Positions 1 through 9,422 of a stretch of DNA of 64,000 nucleotides are shown here, piece by piece (positions within the stretch are counted from its first letter, which is position 1; every line of letters begins with the position of its first letter). Origin of the DNA: Pukyongia sp963768085 (GTDB lineage: Bacteria; Bacteroidota; Bacteroidia; Flavobacteriales; Flavobacteriaceae); contig CAVYGO010000003.1 in assembly GCA_963768085.1 (NCBI GenBank), positions 1,798,001-1,862,000 of the forward strand. The letters run 5' to 3'. The position numbers and the translations under genes are program-made. The notes beneath the pieces are model-generated. The model was not told where the DNA came from and made no database searches. It saw only the letters and a program-made list of their open reading frames with translations.

Positions 1-563
1 GTAAATTTGTTTTCATCCTGAGCCTTCAGGGCTTTCTGGTGGGAGTTATATGCAAATTCATCCTGATCTTCCCGCGACACCTTAAATTGGTTCGCAACTG
101 CTTCGGCAGTTAAGCCCATACCCCAGTAATAATCTTCATGACCTTCCTTGGCGATCTCGTAATCCGGAGTGGGCTTGTAGCCACCCATGGGGATATAGCT
201 CATACTTTCAGAACCACCGGCGATTATACAATCGGCCATGCCACTTTGAATCTTGGCCGTTGCGATGGCAATTGTTTCTATGCCGGAGGCACAATAACGA
301 TTTACGGTCACTCCCGGCACATCTTCAATTTTAAGCCCCATTAGCGAGATCAATCGAGCCATGTTGAGGCCTTGTTCCGCTTCCGGCATGGCATTCCCAA
401 CGATCACGTCATCTATACGGGTTTTATCAAGCTGCGGTAACTCCTTCATCATAAATTCTATGGTTTCCGCCGCCAGCTCATCGGGACGCTTAAATCGGAA
501 AAGCCCACGAGGTGCTTTGCCTACGGCTGTTCTATATGCTTTAACTATATATGCTGTTTTCAT
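1..563 (-). CDS. fadA: Acetyl-CoA acyltransferase (thiolase), 3' part beyond window
   Basis: Thiolase of the beta-oxidation cycle, cleaving 3-ketoacyl-CoA with CoA to acetyl-CoA and a shortened acyl-CoA. About 187 N-terminal residues are present; the rest lies before position 1. It begins MKTAYIVKAYRTAVGKAPRG, typical of thiolases, and has the active-site cysteine in NRYCASG (Cys91) followed by the GGSESMS segment. The start ATG (complement of 561-563) follows the fadB-like stop by 58 bp on the same strand, so it is very likely cotranscribed with the MarR and fadB-like genes. The family is clear; thiolase I versus acetoacetyl-CoA type cannot be separated from this fragment. Confidence 0.93.
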   Translation of the reverse strand, partial: MKTAYIVKAYRTAVGKAPRGLFRFKRPDELAAETIEFMMKELPQLDKTRIDDVIVGNAMPEAEQGLNMARLISLMGLKIEDVPGVTVNRYCASGIETIAIATAKIQSGMADCIIAGGSESMSYIPMGGYKPTPDYEIAKEGHEDYYWGMGLTAEAVANQFKVSREDQDEFAYNSHQKALKAQDENKF

Positions 564-621
564 TTAAATAGGATTGAGTATTTTGTTGTGTTGGTACTTT
601 AATATGTACGTCTTTGCCCTG

Positions 622-3030
622 TTAGTTTCTTAATGGTTTTCCTTTTTTTATCATATGTTCGAGGCGCTCCAGTGTTTTACGTTCAGTCGTTAAACTCATA
701 AAAGCTTCACGTTCCAGATCGAGCAAATACTGCTCGCTTACATAGCTTGGTTCACTTAGGTCTCCTCCGGCCATCACATAAGCGAGCTTATTGGCAATTT
801 TTTTATCGTGTTCACTTATATAATGCCCAGCCTCCATCGAGTCTGTTCCCACAAGGAACATTCCCAGGGCTTGTTTCCCCAGAACGCGCACATCGGTTCG
901 CTGGATGGGTTTGGTATATCCCTGATCCGCCATCATCCTGGCGACAGCTTTGGCGGTCGCGATTTGACGGTCCTTATTTACTACTACAATATCTTTTCCG
1001 AGCTGTAGTATACCTGTATCGTATGCTTCGTATGCCGAAGTAGCCACCTTTGCCATTCCTATGGTAAGGAAATACTCCTGCAGGCGATTCAGCTCCACAT
1101 CATTCTTTTCGAAGGTATTACTGGCGCGTAAGGTCATTTCCTTGCTTCCACCACCACCTGGGATCACTCCAACACCAAACTCTACAAGTCCGATGTAGGT
1201 TTCGGCAGCTGCAACTACCCTGTCTGCATGAAGGGTCATTTCACATCCGCCTCCCAGGGTCATGCCATGCGGGGCAACAACCACCGGAATAGAGGAGTAG
1301 CGTAATCGCATACAGGTATCCTGGAAATATTTCACTGCCATGTTCAACTCGTCATATTCCTGTTCGACCGCCATCATGAATATCATTCCAATATTAGCAC
1401 CTACAGAGAAATTTGCTCCCTGGTTACCTACAACCAGTCCTTCAAAGTCTTTTTCAGCAAGATCAATGGCTTTATTCACTCCAGCCAGTACATCACCGCC
1501 AATGGAATTCATTTTACTCTGGAATTCTACATTTAATATCCCATCACCGAGATCTTCAATCACAACACCACTGTTTTTAAACACTTCGTTAGACTTTCGG
1601 ATGTTGTCCAGAATGATAAAGGCATCCTGACCCGGCACTTTTTCATGAGTCTTCTTCGGAATATCATAGAAATAGGTAGCACCTGCTTTTATGGTGTAAA
1701 ACGATTCCATTCCTGCATCCTTCATTTCTGTGATCCATGCAGCTGGTTCTTTACCCAGGTCGCTGATAAGTTGTATACCTTCGGAAAGACCAATGGCGTC
1801 CCAGATCTCAAAGGGTCCGTGTTCCCAGCCAAAACCAGCCTTCATAGCATCGTCAATCTTATATAATTCGTCTGTGATCTCAGGAATGCGTTTAGATACA
1901 TAGGCGAACATCGCACCAAAATTCTTGCGGTAGAACTCACCTGCTTTATCTTTTCCGTTCACTAAGACCTTGAATCGGTCGATTACTTTATCCACCGATT
2001 TTGTCATTTCCAGGGTAGCGAAAGAAGCTCGCTTCTTGGATCTGTATTCGAGGGTCTCCAGATCAAGGGACAGGATCTCACTGGAACCATCCTCCTTCTT
2101 AACCTTTTTGTAGAATCCTTGTCCGGTTTTACTGCCCAGCCACTTATTTTCCATCATGGCATCTACAAAAGCCGGAATCTTGAATAGTTCATGGGCTTCG
2201 TCATTCGAGCAATTATCATAAATACCATTAGCAACATGAACTAACGTGTCCAGTCCAACTACATCAACCGTTCGGAAGGTGGCACTTTTCGGACGCCCGA
2301 TTACCGGCCCTGTAAGTTTATCAACTTCTTCAATAGTAAGGCCCATTTCAGAAACCTGGTGAAACAAGCTTTGAATACCGAAGATCCCGATACGATTTCC
2401 TATAAATGCCGGGGTATCTTTAGCAACAACGGAGGTTTTTCCCAGAAACTTCTCACCGTAACCGTTAAGGAAATCCAGTACTTCCTGTGAAGTGTCTGGC
2501 CCTGGAATAATTTCAAACAGCTTAAGGTATCGAGGCGGGTTGAAGAAATGTGTTCCGCAGAAATGCTGCCTGAAATCTTCACTGCGTCCTTCATTCATGA
2601 ACTTTATAGGAATTCCGGATGTATTCGATGTGATAAGAGTTCCGGGAGTTCGATGCTTTTCAAGGTTTTCGAAAACCTGTTGCTTAATATCAAGTCGTTC
2701 TACAACCACTTCGATAATCCAATCCACATCTTTCACCTTAGCGATATCATCTTCAAGATTACCCGTGGTAATTCGGTTTGCGAAATCCTTATGATAGAGT
2801 GGGGCAGGCCTACTTTTAATAGCAGTAGTGAGGGCGTCGTTCACCAATCTGTTGCGAACTAACTTATCTTCCAGACTAAGGCCTTTGGCTTTTTCCTTGT
2901 CATTTAGTTCGCGAGGGACTATATCAAGGAGTAACACCTGTACACCAATATTGGCGAAATGGCACGCGATCCCGCTTCCCATGATCCCCGAACCAATTAC
3001 TGCAACTTTTTCTATTCTTCTTTTTGACAT
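622..3030 (-). CDS. fadB: 3-hydroxyacyl-CoA dehydrogenase / enoyl-CoA hydratase, FadB-like
   Basis: Bifunctional beta-oxidation enzyme of 802 residues that hydrates enoyl-CoA and oxidises 3-hydroxyacyl-CoA with NAD. The NAD-binding Rossmann motif GSGIMGSG lies near residue 13, followed by the 3HCDH N- and C-terminal domains (to about residue 440). The crotonase domain (about 480-710) contains the GGGCEM oxyanion segment and a GVIPGGGG motif. The dehydrogenase-first order differs from E. coli FadB (hydratase first) and is usual for the Bacteroidota form. It lies 6 bp after the MarR gene and before the thiolase, forming a MarR-fadB-fadA operon. Strong call. Confidence 0.95.
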   Translation of the reverse strand: MSKRRIEKVAVIGSGIMGSGIACHFANIGVQVLLLDIVPRELNDKEKAKGLSLEDKLVRNRLVNDALTTAIKSRPAPLYHKDFANRITTGNLEDDIAKVKDVDWIIEVVVERLDIKQQVFENLEKHRTPGTLITSNTSGIPIKFMNEGRSEDFRQHFCGTHFFNPPRYLKLFEIIPGPDTSQEVLDFLNGYGEKFLGKTSVVAKDTPAFIGNRIGIFGIQSLFHQVSEMGLTIEEVDKLTGPVIGRPKSATFRTVDVVGLDTLVHVANGIYDNCSNDEAHELFKIPAFVDAMMENKWLGSKTGQGFYKKVKKEDGSSEILSLDLETLEYRSKKRASFATLEMTKSVDKVIDRFKVLVNGKDKAGEFYRKNFGAMFAYVSKRIPEITDELYKIDDAMKAGFGWEHGPFEIWDAIGLSEGIQLISDLGKEPAAWITEMKDAGMESFYTIKAGATYFYDIPKKTHEKVPGQDAFIILDNIRKSNEVFKNSGVVIEDLGDGILNVEFQSKMNSIGGDVLAGVNKAIDLAEKDFEGLVVGNQGANFSVGANIGMIFMMAVEQEYDELNMAVKYFQDTCMRLRYSSIPVVVAPHGMTLGGGCEMTLHADRVVAAAETYIGLVEFGVGVIPGGGGSKEMTLRASNTFEKNDVELNRLQEYFLTIGMAKVATSAYEAYDTGILQLGKDIVVVNKDRQIATAKAVARMMADQGYTKPIQRTDVRVLGKQALGMFLVGTDSMEAGHYISEHDKKIANKLAYVMAGGDLSEPSYVSEQYLLDLEREAFMSLTTERKTLERLEHMIKKGKPLRN

Positions 3031-3036
3031 TGGTTG

Positions 3037-3483
3037 TTATATTTTTTCGGTACTATATATTTTTTTCGATGTAACCAGGTCCAAGATGGTGTTGGCTACT
3101 TGTTTAAAGGTTTGAAGATCTTCTTCAGAAATAGATTCTTTAACAGCTTCATCAAATCTCAGAACCACACCTTTGGAATACTCGCGCATCTCACGTCCGA
3201 ATTCTGTTAAGTGAATAAGAACACTTCGTCCATCCATCGGATTTGGCCTGCGCTCAATGAGGCCTTTGTCTTCCATATTCTTTAAGGTGCGTGACAGGCT
3301 GGTAGCTTCCATACCCATTTTTGGGCCCAGGGCTGTAGAAGGTGTACCTTCTTCCGGATCGATGCTGATTAAGGCGAAACCGGTAGCCATGGTGCTTTCC
3401 TTTTTGCCGGCCTCCTCGTTGTACATCTTGGTTACTGCCATCCAGGTGGCACGCAGGATGTAGTCTATAGTTTTTTCTTTCAA
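3037..3483 (-). CDS. MarR-family transcriptional regulator of the fad operon
   Basis: A 148-residue winged-helix MarR protein. The wing region RRPNPMDGRSVLIHLTEFG (about residues 78-96) is the family's DNA-binding signature. It is the first gene of the beta-oxidation operon, 6 bp before the fadB-like gene. By analogy with other MarR proteins beside fatty-acid genes it probably represses the operon and is released by an acyl-CoA or related ligand; this is inference. A 12-bp perfect palindrome just upstream of its promoter is the likely operator. Confidence 0.88.
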   Translation of the reverse strand: MKEKTIDYILRATWMAVTKMYNEEAGKKESTMATGFALISIDPEEGTPSTALGPKMGMEATSLSRTLKNMEDKGLIERRPNPMDGRSVLIHLTEFGREMREYSKGVVLRFDEAVKESISEEDLQTFKQVANTILDLVTSKKIYSTEKI

Positions 3484-3509
3484 GGGTGTGATTTTATAAA
3501 ATCGAATCC

Positions 3510-3540
3510 CAAAGATACTAAATAATACTATGCATGCATA
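3510..3540 (-). promoter_or_regulatory. Promoter and palindromic operator of the MarR-fad operon
   Basis: On the minus strand, TATCTTTG (3510-3517) matches the Bacteroidetes -7 consensus TAnnTTTG and lies about 27 bp before the MarR start codon. The perfect 12-bp palindrome TATGCATGCATA (3529-3540) sits where the -33 element would be, so a bound dimer would block RNA polymerase. Assignment to the MarR protein is inferred from position. Confidence 0.5.
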
Positions 3541-3712
3541 ATAAATTTATGAAATTGTGAAGAATTTGGCAATCAACCGGAATAGGTTTAGATGTCCATC
3601 ATTTCCATTCGCGACATGATATTCAGTGTGTCTTACACATTCCTAATATGACAATTATAATTGCTTGTCCAGGAAATCGTCTGCGATTCATCGGGCCAAT
3701 GGAGGATGATTT

Positions 3713-5500
3713 TTAAACAGTTTCCCGCTCGTAGATCCTGTTGTACAGATCTATATATTTTTGCTTTATCACCTTGCGTTTCATCTTCATAGTAGGGGTG
3801 AGGTGGCCTTTGTCGATGCTCCAGACATCCGGGGTCAATTCAAATTTCTTCACTTGTTCCCACTTACCGAAAAGTTCATTATAATGATCTACTTCTTTTT
3901 GAATACGCTTAATGAGTTTTGGATCCTTTACCATTTGCTCCGGGTCATCCGATAACCCTTTTCCTTTTCGTTCACTCCAGTCATGGATAAACTCGAAATT
4001 CAATTGGATTAATGCGGCGGGCATCTTTTCTCCTTCGCCAACTACCATCACCTGTTCGATAAAACGTGATTGTTTGAAAGCGTTCTCAATGATCTGAGGC
4101 GCCACATACTTTCCGCCACTGGTCTTGAACATTTCTTTTTTGCGATCCGTGATCTTCAAAAACCCATCGGAGTCGATCTCGCCAATATCACCAGTATGGA
4201 AATAGCCGTCTTTGAGAACATCCGCAGTAAGGTCGGGATCTTTGTAATAACCCTGCATCACCTGCGGACCTTTTATAAGGATCTCACCGTCATGAGCGAT
4301 TTTCACTTCAGTTTCTTTAATAGCTTTACCGACGGTTCCAATTCTGAAACCTCCATTACGCATGTCATTTACACTAACAACAGGGGACGTTTCGGTAAGT
4401 CCGTAGCCTTCCATCACAGGAATACCTGCTGCATTGTATACTCTTGCCAATCGTGCTTGCAGTGCTGCACTACCAGAAGCGATGGCCTTTAAGTTTCCAC
4501 CAAGCGCAGCCTGCCATTTCGAAAAGATCAATTTTCGGGCAAGCTTTAATTTCATTTCATACCACCAGCCGTTTTGCCCATAGGGTTCGTATTTTAATCC
4601 TACGGAGACTGCCCAAAAGAATAAACTCTTTTTTATCCCGCCGAGGTCGGCACCCTTCGCATAGATCTTATCGTATACTTTCTCCAGTAGTCTTGGAACG
4701 GCGGTCATAACTTCCGGCCTTATTTCTTTAAGGTTATCGCTAATTGTGTCCAGGGATTCAGCAAAATGAATACTCACTCCGCAATACTGATACATATAGA
4801 GCAGCATACGTTCGTATATATGACAAACGGGTAAAAAGCTAAGCGCTTTGGTTTTACCCAGGTCAATAGGAAGTCGTTCCGCACTATAAATTGCGTTGCT
4901 AGCAATATTCTTATGGCTCAACATAACCCCTTTTGGTTTTCCGGTTGTACCAGAGGTATAAATCAAAGTGGCCAGGTCGTTTTCATCGATAGCCGCCTTG
5001 CGTTTTTCAACCTCATCCTGAAGTTCGGGATGGTCTTCTCCTGATTTTATAATTTGACTGAAATGTGGACAATCCCTCAATTCATCGAAACAATATACGC
5101 CTTGCAGGCTCGGAACATTATGTTTTATATTCTTGATCTTTTCGAGGACTTCCATACAGGAAACAAAACAAAATTTGCACTCACTGTGGTTTAGAACATA
5201 TTCGTATTCATTTTCCGAAATAGTGGGATAAATGGGAACATCCTGGGCACCTATTTGTAGTATTCCAATATCGCAAATGTTCCACTCAGTACGATTGGTC
5301 ATAGATATGAGGGCTATTTTATCATTGGGCTGAACTCCTAATTTTATAAGTCCGCGACTAATCGCATTTGCTTTATCCAGATATTCCCTGGTTGAAGTTT
5401 TAACCCATTCGCCATTTTTTTTGGTGACGAGGGCTGTTTCAAGTGGAAAATTTTCTAACTGGTAGTAAGGGAAGTCAAAGAGTCTTTTTACTTCGATCAT
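3713..5500 (-). CDS. fadD: Long-chain acyl-CoA synthetase (AMP-binding)
   Basis: Activates long-chain fatty acids to acyl-CoA with ATP, feeding the adjacent beta-oxidation genes. 595 residues, typical for the bacterial FACL family. The AMP-binding P-loop YTSGTTGKPKG is near residue 183; the A5 region EGYGLTETSP and the A7/A8 motifs HTGDIGEIDSDGFLKITDRK and SGGKYVAPQ follow in order. It is separated from the MarR operon by 229 bp and is probably transcribed on its own. No signal peptide. Confidence 0.93.
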   Translation of the reverse strand: MIEVKRLFDFPYYQLENFPLETALVTKKNGEWVKTSTREYLDKANAISRGLIKLGVQPNDKIALISMTNRTEWNICDIGILQIGAQDVPIYPTISENEYEYVLNHSECKFCFVSCMEVLEKIKNIKHNVPSLQGVYCFDELRDCPHFSQIIKSGEDHPELQDEVEKRKAAIDENDLATLIYTSGTTGKPKGVMLSHKNIASNAIYSAERLPIDLGKTKALSFLPVCHIYERMLLYMYQYCGVSIHFAESLDTISDNLKEIRPEVMTAVPRLLEKVYDKIYAKGADLGGIKKSLFFWAVSVGLKYEPYGQNGWWYEMKLKLARKLIFSKWQAALGGNLKAIASGSAALQARLARVYNAAGIPVMEGYGLTETSPVVSVNDMRNGGFRIGTVGKAIKETEVKIAHDGEILIKGPQVMQGYYKDPDLTADVLKDGYFHTGDIGEIDSDGFLKITDRKKEMFKTSGGKYVAPQIIENAFKQSRFIEQVMVVGEGEKMPAALIQLNFEFIHDWSERKGKGLSDDPEQMVKDPKLIKRIQKEVDHYNELFGKWEQVKKFELTPDVWSIDKGHLTPTMKMKRKVIKQKYIDLYNRIYERETV

Positions 5501-5570
5501 AGTCGCTAAATTTCTGCATTACAAATTAGGAAAAATAATTCAGAATTAAAGTGTTGAAAAATGGAAGCGA

Positions 5571-8500
5571 TTATATTGATTTTTTAGACTCCAGCCACTT
5601 TCTTGCATTTACAAAAGCTTCATGCCAGGGAGAAACTTCGTCCTTACTTCCGGATGGATAATAGGCCCAGTTCCAGGGAAATGTAGATCTTTCCAAATGC
5701 GGCATGATCACCAAATGCCTGCCGGTTGTATCGGTAAGGATAGCAGTGTTGAAATCACTTCCATTAGGATTAGCGGGAAGTCCTTCATAACCATATTTTC
5801 CCACGATATTGTAATTATCTTCGGAAAGCGGAAAACTGAATTTACCTTCACCGTGTGCCGACCAAATTCCTAAAGTGCTACCCGACATAGAGGATAACAT
5901 CACCGAATCGTTTTTCTGAATTTCTATCGAAGTGAATGAACATTCAAATTTATTCGTATCGTTATGAAGCATTTTCGGTTTTACATCATGCTCGGGGTTA
6001 ATAAGACCCAGCTCAACGAACAACTGGCATCCGTTACAAACACCCAAAGAAAGTGTATCATCTTTGGCAAAGAACTCACTCAAAGCCTTCTTAGCTTTTT
6101 CATTGTATAGAAAGGCACCTGCCCATCCTTTAGCACTTCCCAATACATCACTATTGGAAAAGCCACCTACGGCAGCAATAAATCTAATATCTTCCAGGGT
6201 TTCACGTCCCGATATAAGGTCGGTCATGTGAACATCTTTCACATCAAATCCGGCGAGATGCATGGCATAAGCCATTTCACGCTCACTATTACTTCCCTTT
6301 TCCCGAATTATGGCCGCTTTAATTCGTGGTTTCGAAGGATCGATGACAGGAATTTCACCGGTAAAATGACTTGGGAAATTGAATTTTAGTGGCTGATTCT
6401 TGTAGTTGTCAAATCGTTCCTTTGCTTTTTGAGAGCCGCTTTGTTTTCGATCCAGAAGATAGGAGGTATTATACCAAACATCGCGAAGCTCAGAAATATT
6501 GAATCCTTCAACTACCTGATTATGGGAAATCTGTAGTTCATCACCCGAAGTAACAATTCCTATTTTGTTAAAGCGAATGTTTTGGTCTGAAAGCACCTTT
6601 TCCAGAGTGTTATCATCGACAGCCTGAATAACGACCGCACAGTTTTCAGCTAACAACATATCCGATAGGGAATCACCTAATTCAGATAGATCCATCTTCG
6701 CTCCCAGGTTTGTATCGGCGAAGCACATTTCCAGCAAAGTGGTGATCAATCCTCCGGATGCCACATCGTGGCCCGCAGCGATCATATTATTTTTTATTAA
6801 TTGTTGCAAGGTGTTGAAAACTGATTTAACATAGGCAGCACTTTTTACGGTTGGGACTTCAGAACCAATCGTATTTAATATTTGAGCAAACGATGAACCG
6901 CCCAGTTTATAATCGTCCTGAGATACATTAATATAATATAGACTCCCTTTGTTTTTCTGCAGCACCGGTTCCACCACTTTTTTGATATCACTGCAATGTC
7001 CGGAAGCAGATATGATTACAGTACCAGGAGCAATTACCTCGTCATTCTTGTATTTTTGTTTCATGGAGAGTGAATCCTTACCAGTAGGGACGTTTATCCC
7101 TAGTTCGATTGCAAAATCACTAACACCTTCCACCGCCCTGTACAGCCTGGCATCTTCACCATCATTATTGCAGGGCCACATCCAGTTAGCAGAAAGTGAT
7201 ATACTTTTAAGACCATTTTCTAATGGAGCCCACACGATGTTCGTTAATGATTCGGTGATGGAATTTCTGGAGCCAGCCACAGGATCTACCAGGGCACTCA
7301 CGGGGGAATGACCAATAGAAGTGGCAACCCCTTCCTTACCGTTGTAGTCTAAAGCCATAACACCACAATTGTTTAAAGGTAATTGTAATGGTCCGGCGCA
7401 TTGTTGTTTGGCAACACGTCCGGTCACACAGCGGTCCACTTTATTTGTAAGCCAGTCCTTACAGGCCACGGCCTCCAGTTGTAAAAGTTGTGAAACATAT
7501 TCATGCAACCTTGATGAATCGTAACTCGGATTCTTATAATTCCTTTTTATTGTCGGTATCCTGCATCAGGGTCTTAGGCGAACTTCCAAACATATCTTCC
7601 AGGGCAAAATCCATGGGTTTTGCTCCGGTCGAGCTACTTTCAAAACAAAAATGATTGTCGTCCGTCACTTGCCCAACTTCGTACATAGGCGAACGCTCAC
7701 GTTCGGCTATTCGTCTCAGTTCGGCCACATCATTTTCCCCTATCACAAGGCCCATACGCTCCTGCGATTCATTTCCAATGATCTCCTTTGCAGAAAGCGT
7801 TGGGTCGCCAACGGGCAACTTATCCAGATCGATATGCCCCCCGGTTTCTTCTACTAATTCACTTAAACAATTGAGGTGTCCACCAGCCCCGTGATCGTGA
7901 ATCGAGACGATATGATTTTCTTCACTTTCTACCATTCCGCGAATCGCATTGGCCGCTCTCTTTTGCATTTCGGGATTGGAACGCTGAACTGCATTGAGTT
8001 CGATACCACTTTCAAATTCCCCTGTATCTGCTGAAGATACAGCTGCACCACCCATACCAATACGATAATTTTCGCCGCCAAGGACCACAATTTTATCTCC
8101 GGGATGAGGTGTATCCTTTATCGCATGGGATGCTTTTCCGTAGCCTATACCACCGGCTAGCATAATAACTTTGTCAAAACCCAGTTTACGGGCATCTTCC
8201 TCATGTTCAAAAGTAAGAACAGATCCTGCAATTAACGGTTGCCCAAATTTATTTCCAAAATCGGAAGCTCCGTTACTCGCTTTGATAAGAATATCCATTG
8301 GAGTTTGATACAGCCAGGGGCGCTCTTTCATCGCTTTTTCCCATGGTCGATCTTCTGCTAATCGTGAATAAGAGGTCATATAGACAGCAGTACCGGCCAG
8401 GGGTAAAGATCCTTTTCCACCGGCAAGCCGGTCCCTGATCTCACCGCCGCTGCCTGTAGCTGCGCCATTAAAAGGTTCCACCGTTGTTGGGAAATTATGG

Positions 8501-9243
8501 GTTTCAGCTTTGAGAGAAATCACACTTTGAAAAGGTATTTTCTGATAGAAATCTGGTTTGTCCGGTGTTTTGGGTGCAAACTGTTCCACTTCCGGTCCTT
8601 TTACAAATGCTACATTATCCTTATAGGCTGAAACAATATCATTCGGATTTATTGCCGAAGTCTGTTTAATGAGTTGAAAGAGGGAAGAAGGCATAACTTC
8701 ACCATCTATCTCAAAGGTACCATTGAATATCTTGTGCCTGCAGTGTTCACTATTAACCTGGCTAAACCCGAATACCTCGCTGTCCGTTAATTTTCTTCCT
8801 AATTTATTGGAAAGTTGATCGAGGTATTCAACCTCATCCTTACTTAAAGCCAATCCTTCCTCATTATTGTAGGCTGCAATGTCTTCAATTTTCCGAATCG
8901 GTTCAGGAGTAATATGCATATCGAACATATCCTGATCTAATTTGCTGAACTTCTGAGAAAGCATTGGGTCGTAATCGGAAAAATCCTCGTTCACATGATG
9001 AAATTCTTCAATTCTTGAAATTCCTTCGATGTGCATGTTCTGGGTAATTTCAACCGCATTAGTACTCCAGGGAGTGACCATGGCAGCCCGGGGACCAACA
9101 AAAAAATCCGCGATTGCGGACTGTTCTATTTTGGGTTGGTTTCCAAATAACCAGTTAAGTTTTTCTGTTGTTCGCGCGGAAAGATCGCCAGTGGATTGGA
9201 CAGCAAAAACGGTGTTTTTTACGTCTCCAAAGAAGTGAATCAT
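5571..9243 (-). pseudogene. purL: Phosphoribosylformylglycinamidine synthase, single-base frameshift
   Basis: Large-form PurL of de novo purine synthesis: FGAR + glutamine + ATP to FGAM. Two frames cover it: an N-terminal part (start ATG complement 9241-9243, MIHFFGD; synthetase motifs such as KAETHNFPT) ending at 7534, and a C-terminal part with the second synthetase half and the glutaminase domain (nucleophile GVCNGCQ; AHGEGKF). The break is at an A5 run on the coding strand (complement of 7544-7548). Dropping one A joins the frames as NKRNYKNPSYDSSRLHEY, giving 1223 residues, the family length. Further in-frame methionines lie upstream (to 9279), but MIHFFGD is the usual family start. It is either a sequence error or a real lesion in a biosynthetic gene. 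No motif is missing otherwise. Confidence 0.9.
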
Positions 9244-9422
9244 TTGATGCTTTTTAGAAGTACTTTGAACAAAGAACAAAAATAATTAAATTAAAATTAT
9301 AAAGATGTTTTTTCGATCTCTTATTGTGAACTTATTTATCTACCACTTTAGTAGGTTTTTAGATTGATATTTATACCGTATCTTTCGAAACGAAAAAAAT
9401 TAATCTGCTAAAAACTTTAACA

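Noticed and set aside
7534..7560. Programmed frameshifting at AAAAAG in purL, as in dnaX
   Set aside because: The required shift is +1, whereas the AAAAAG slippery site gives -1, and the upstream base does not complete the heptamer. No PurL is known to be made that way.
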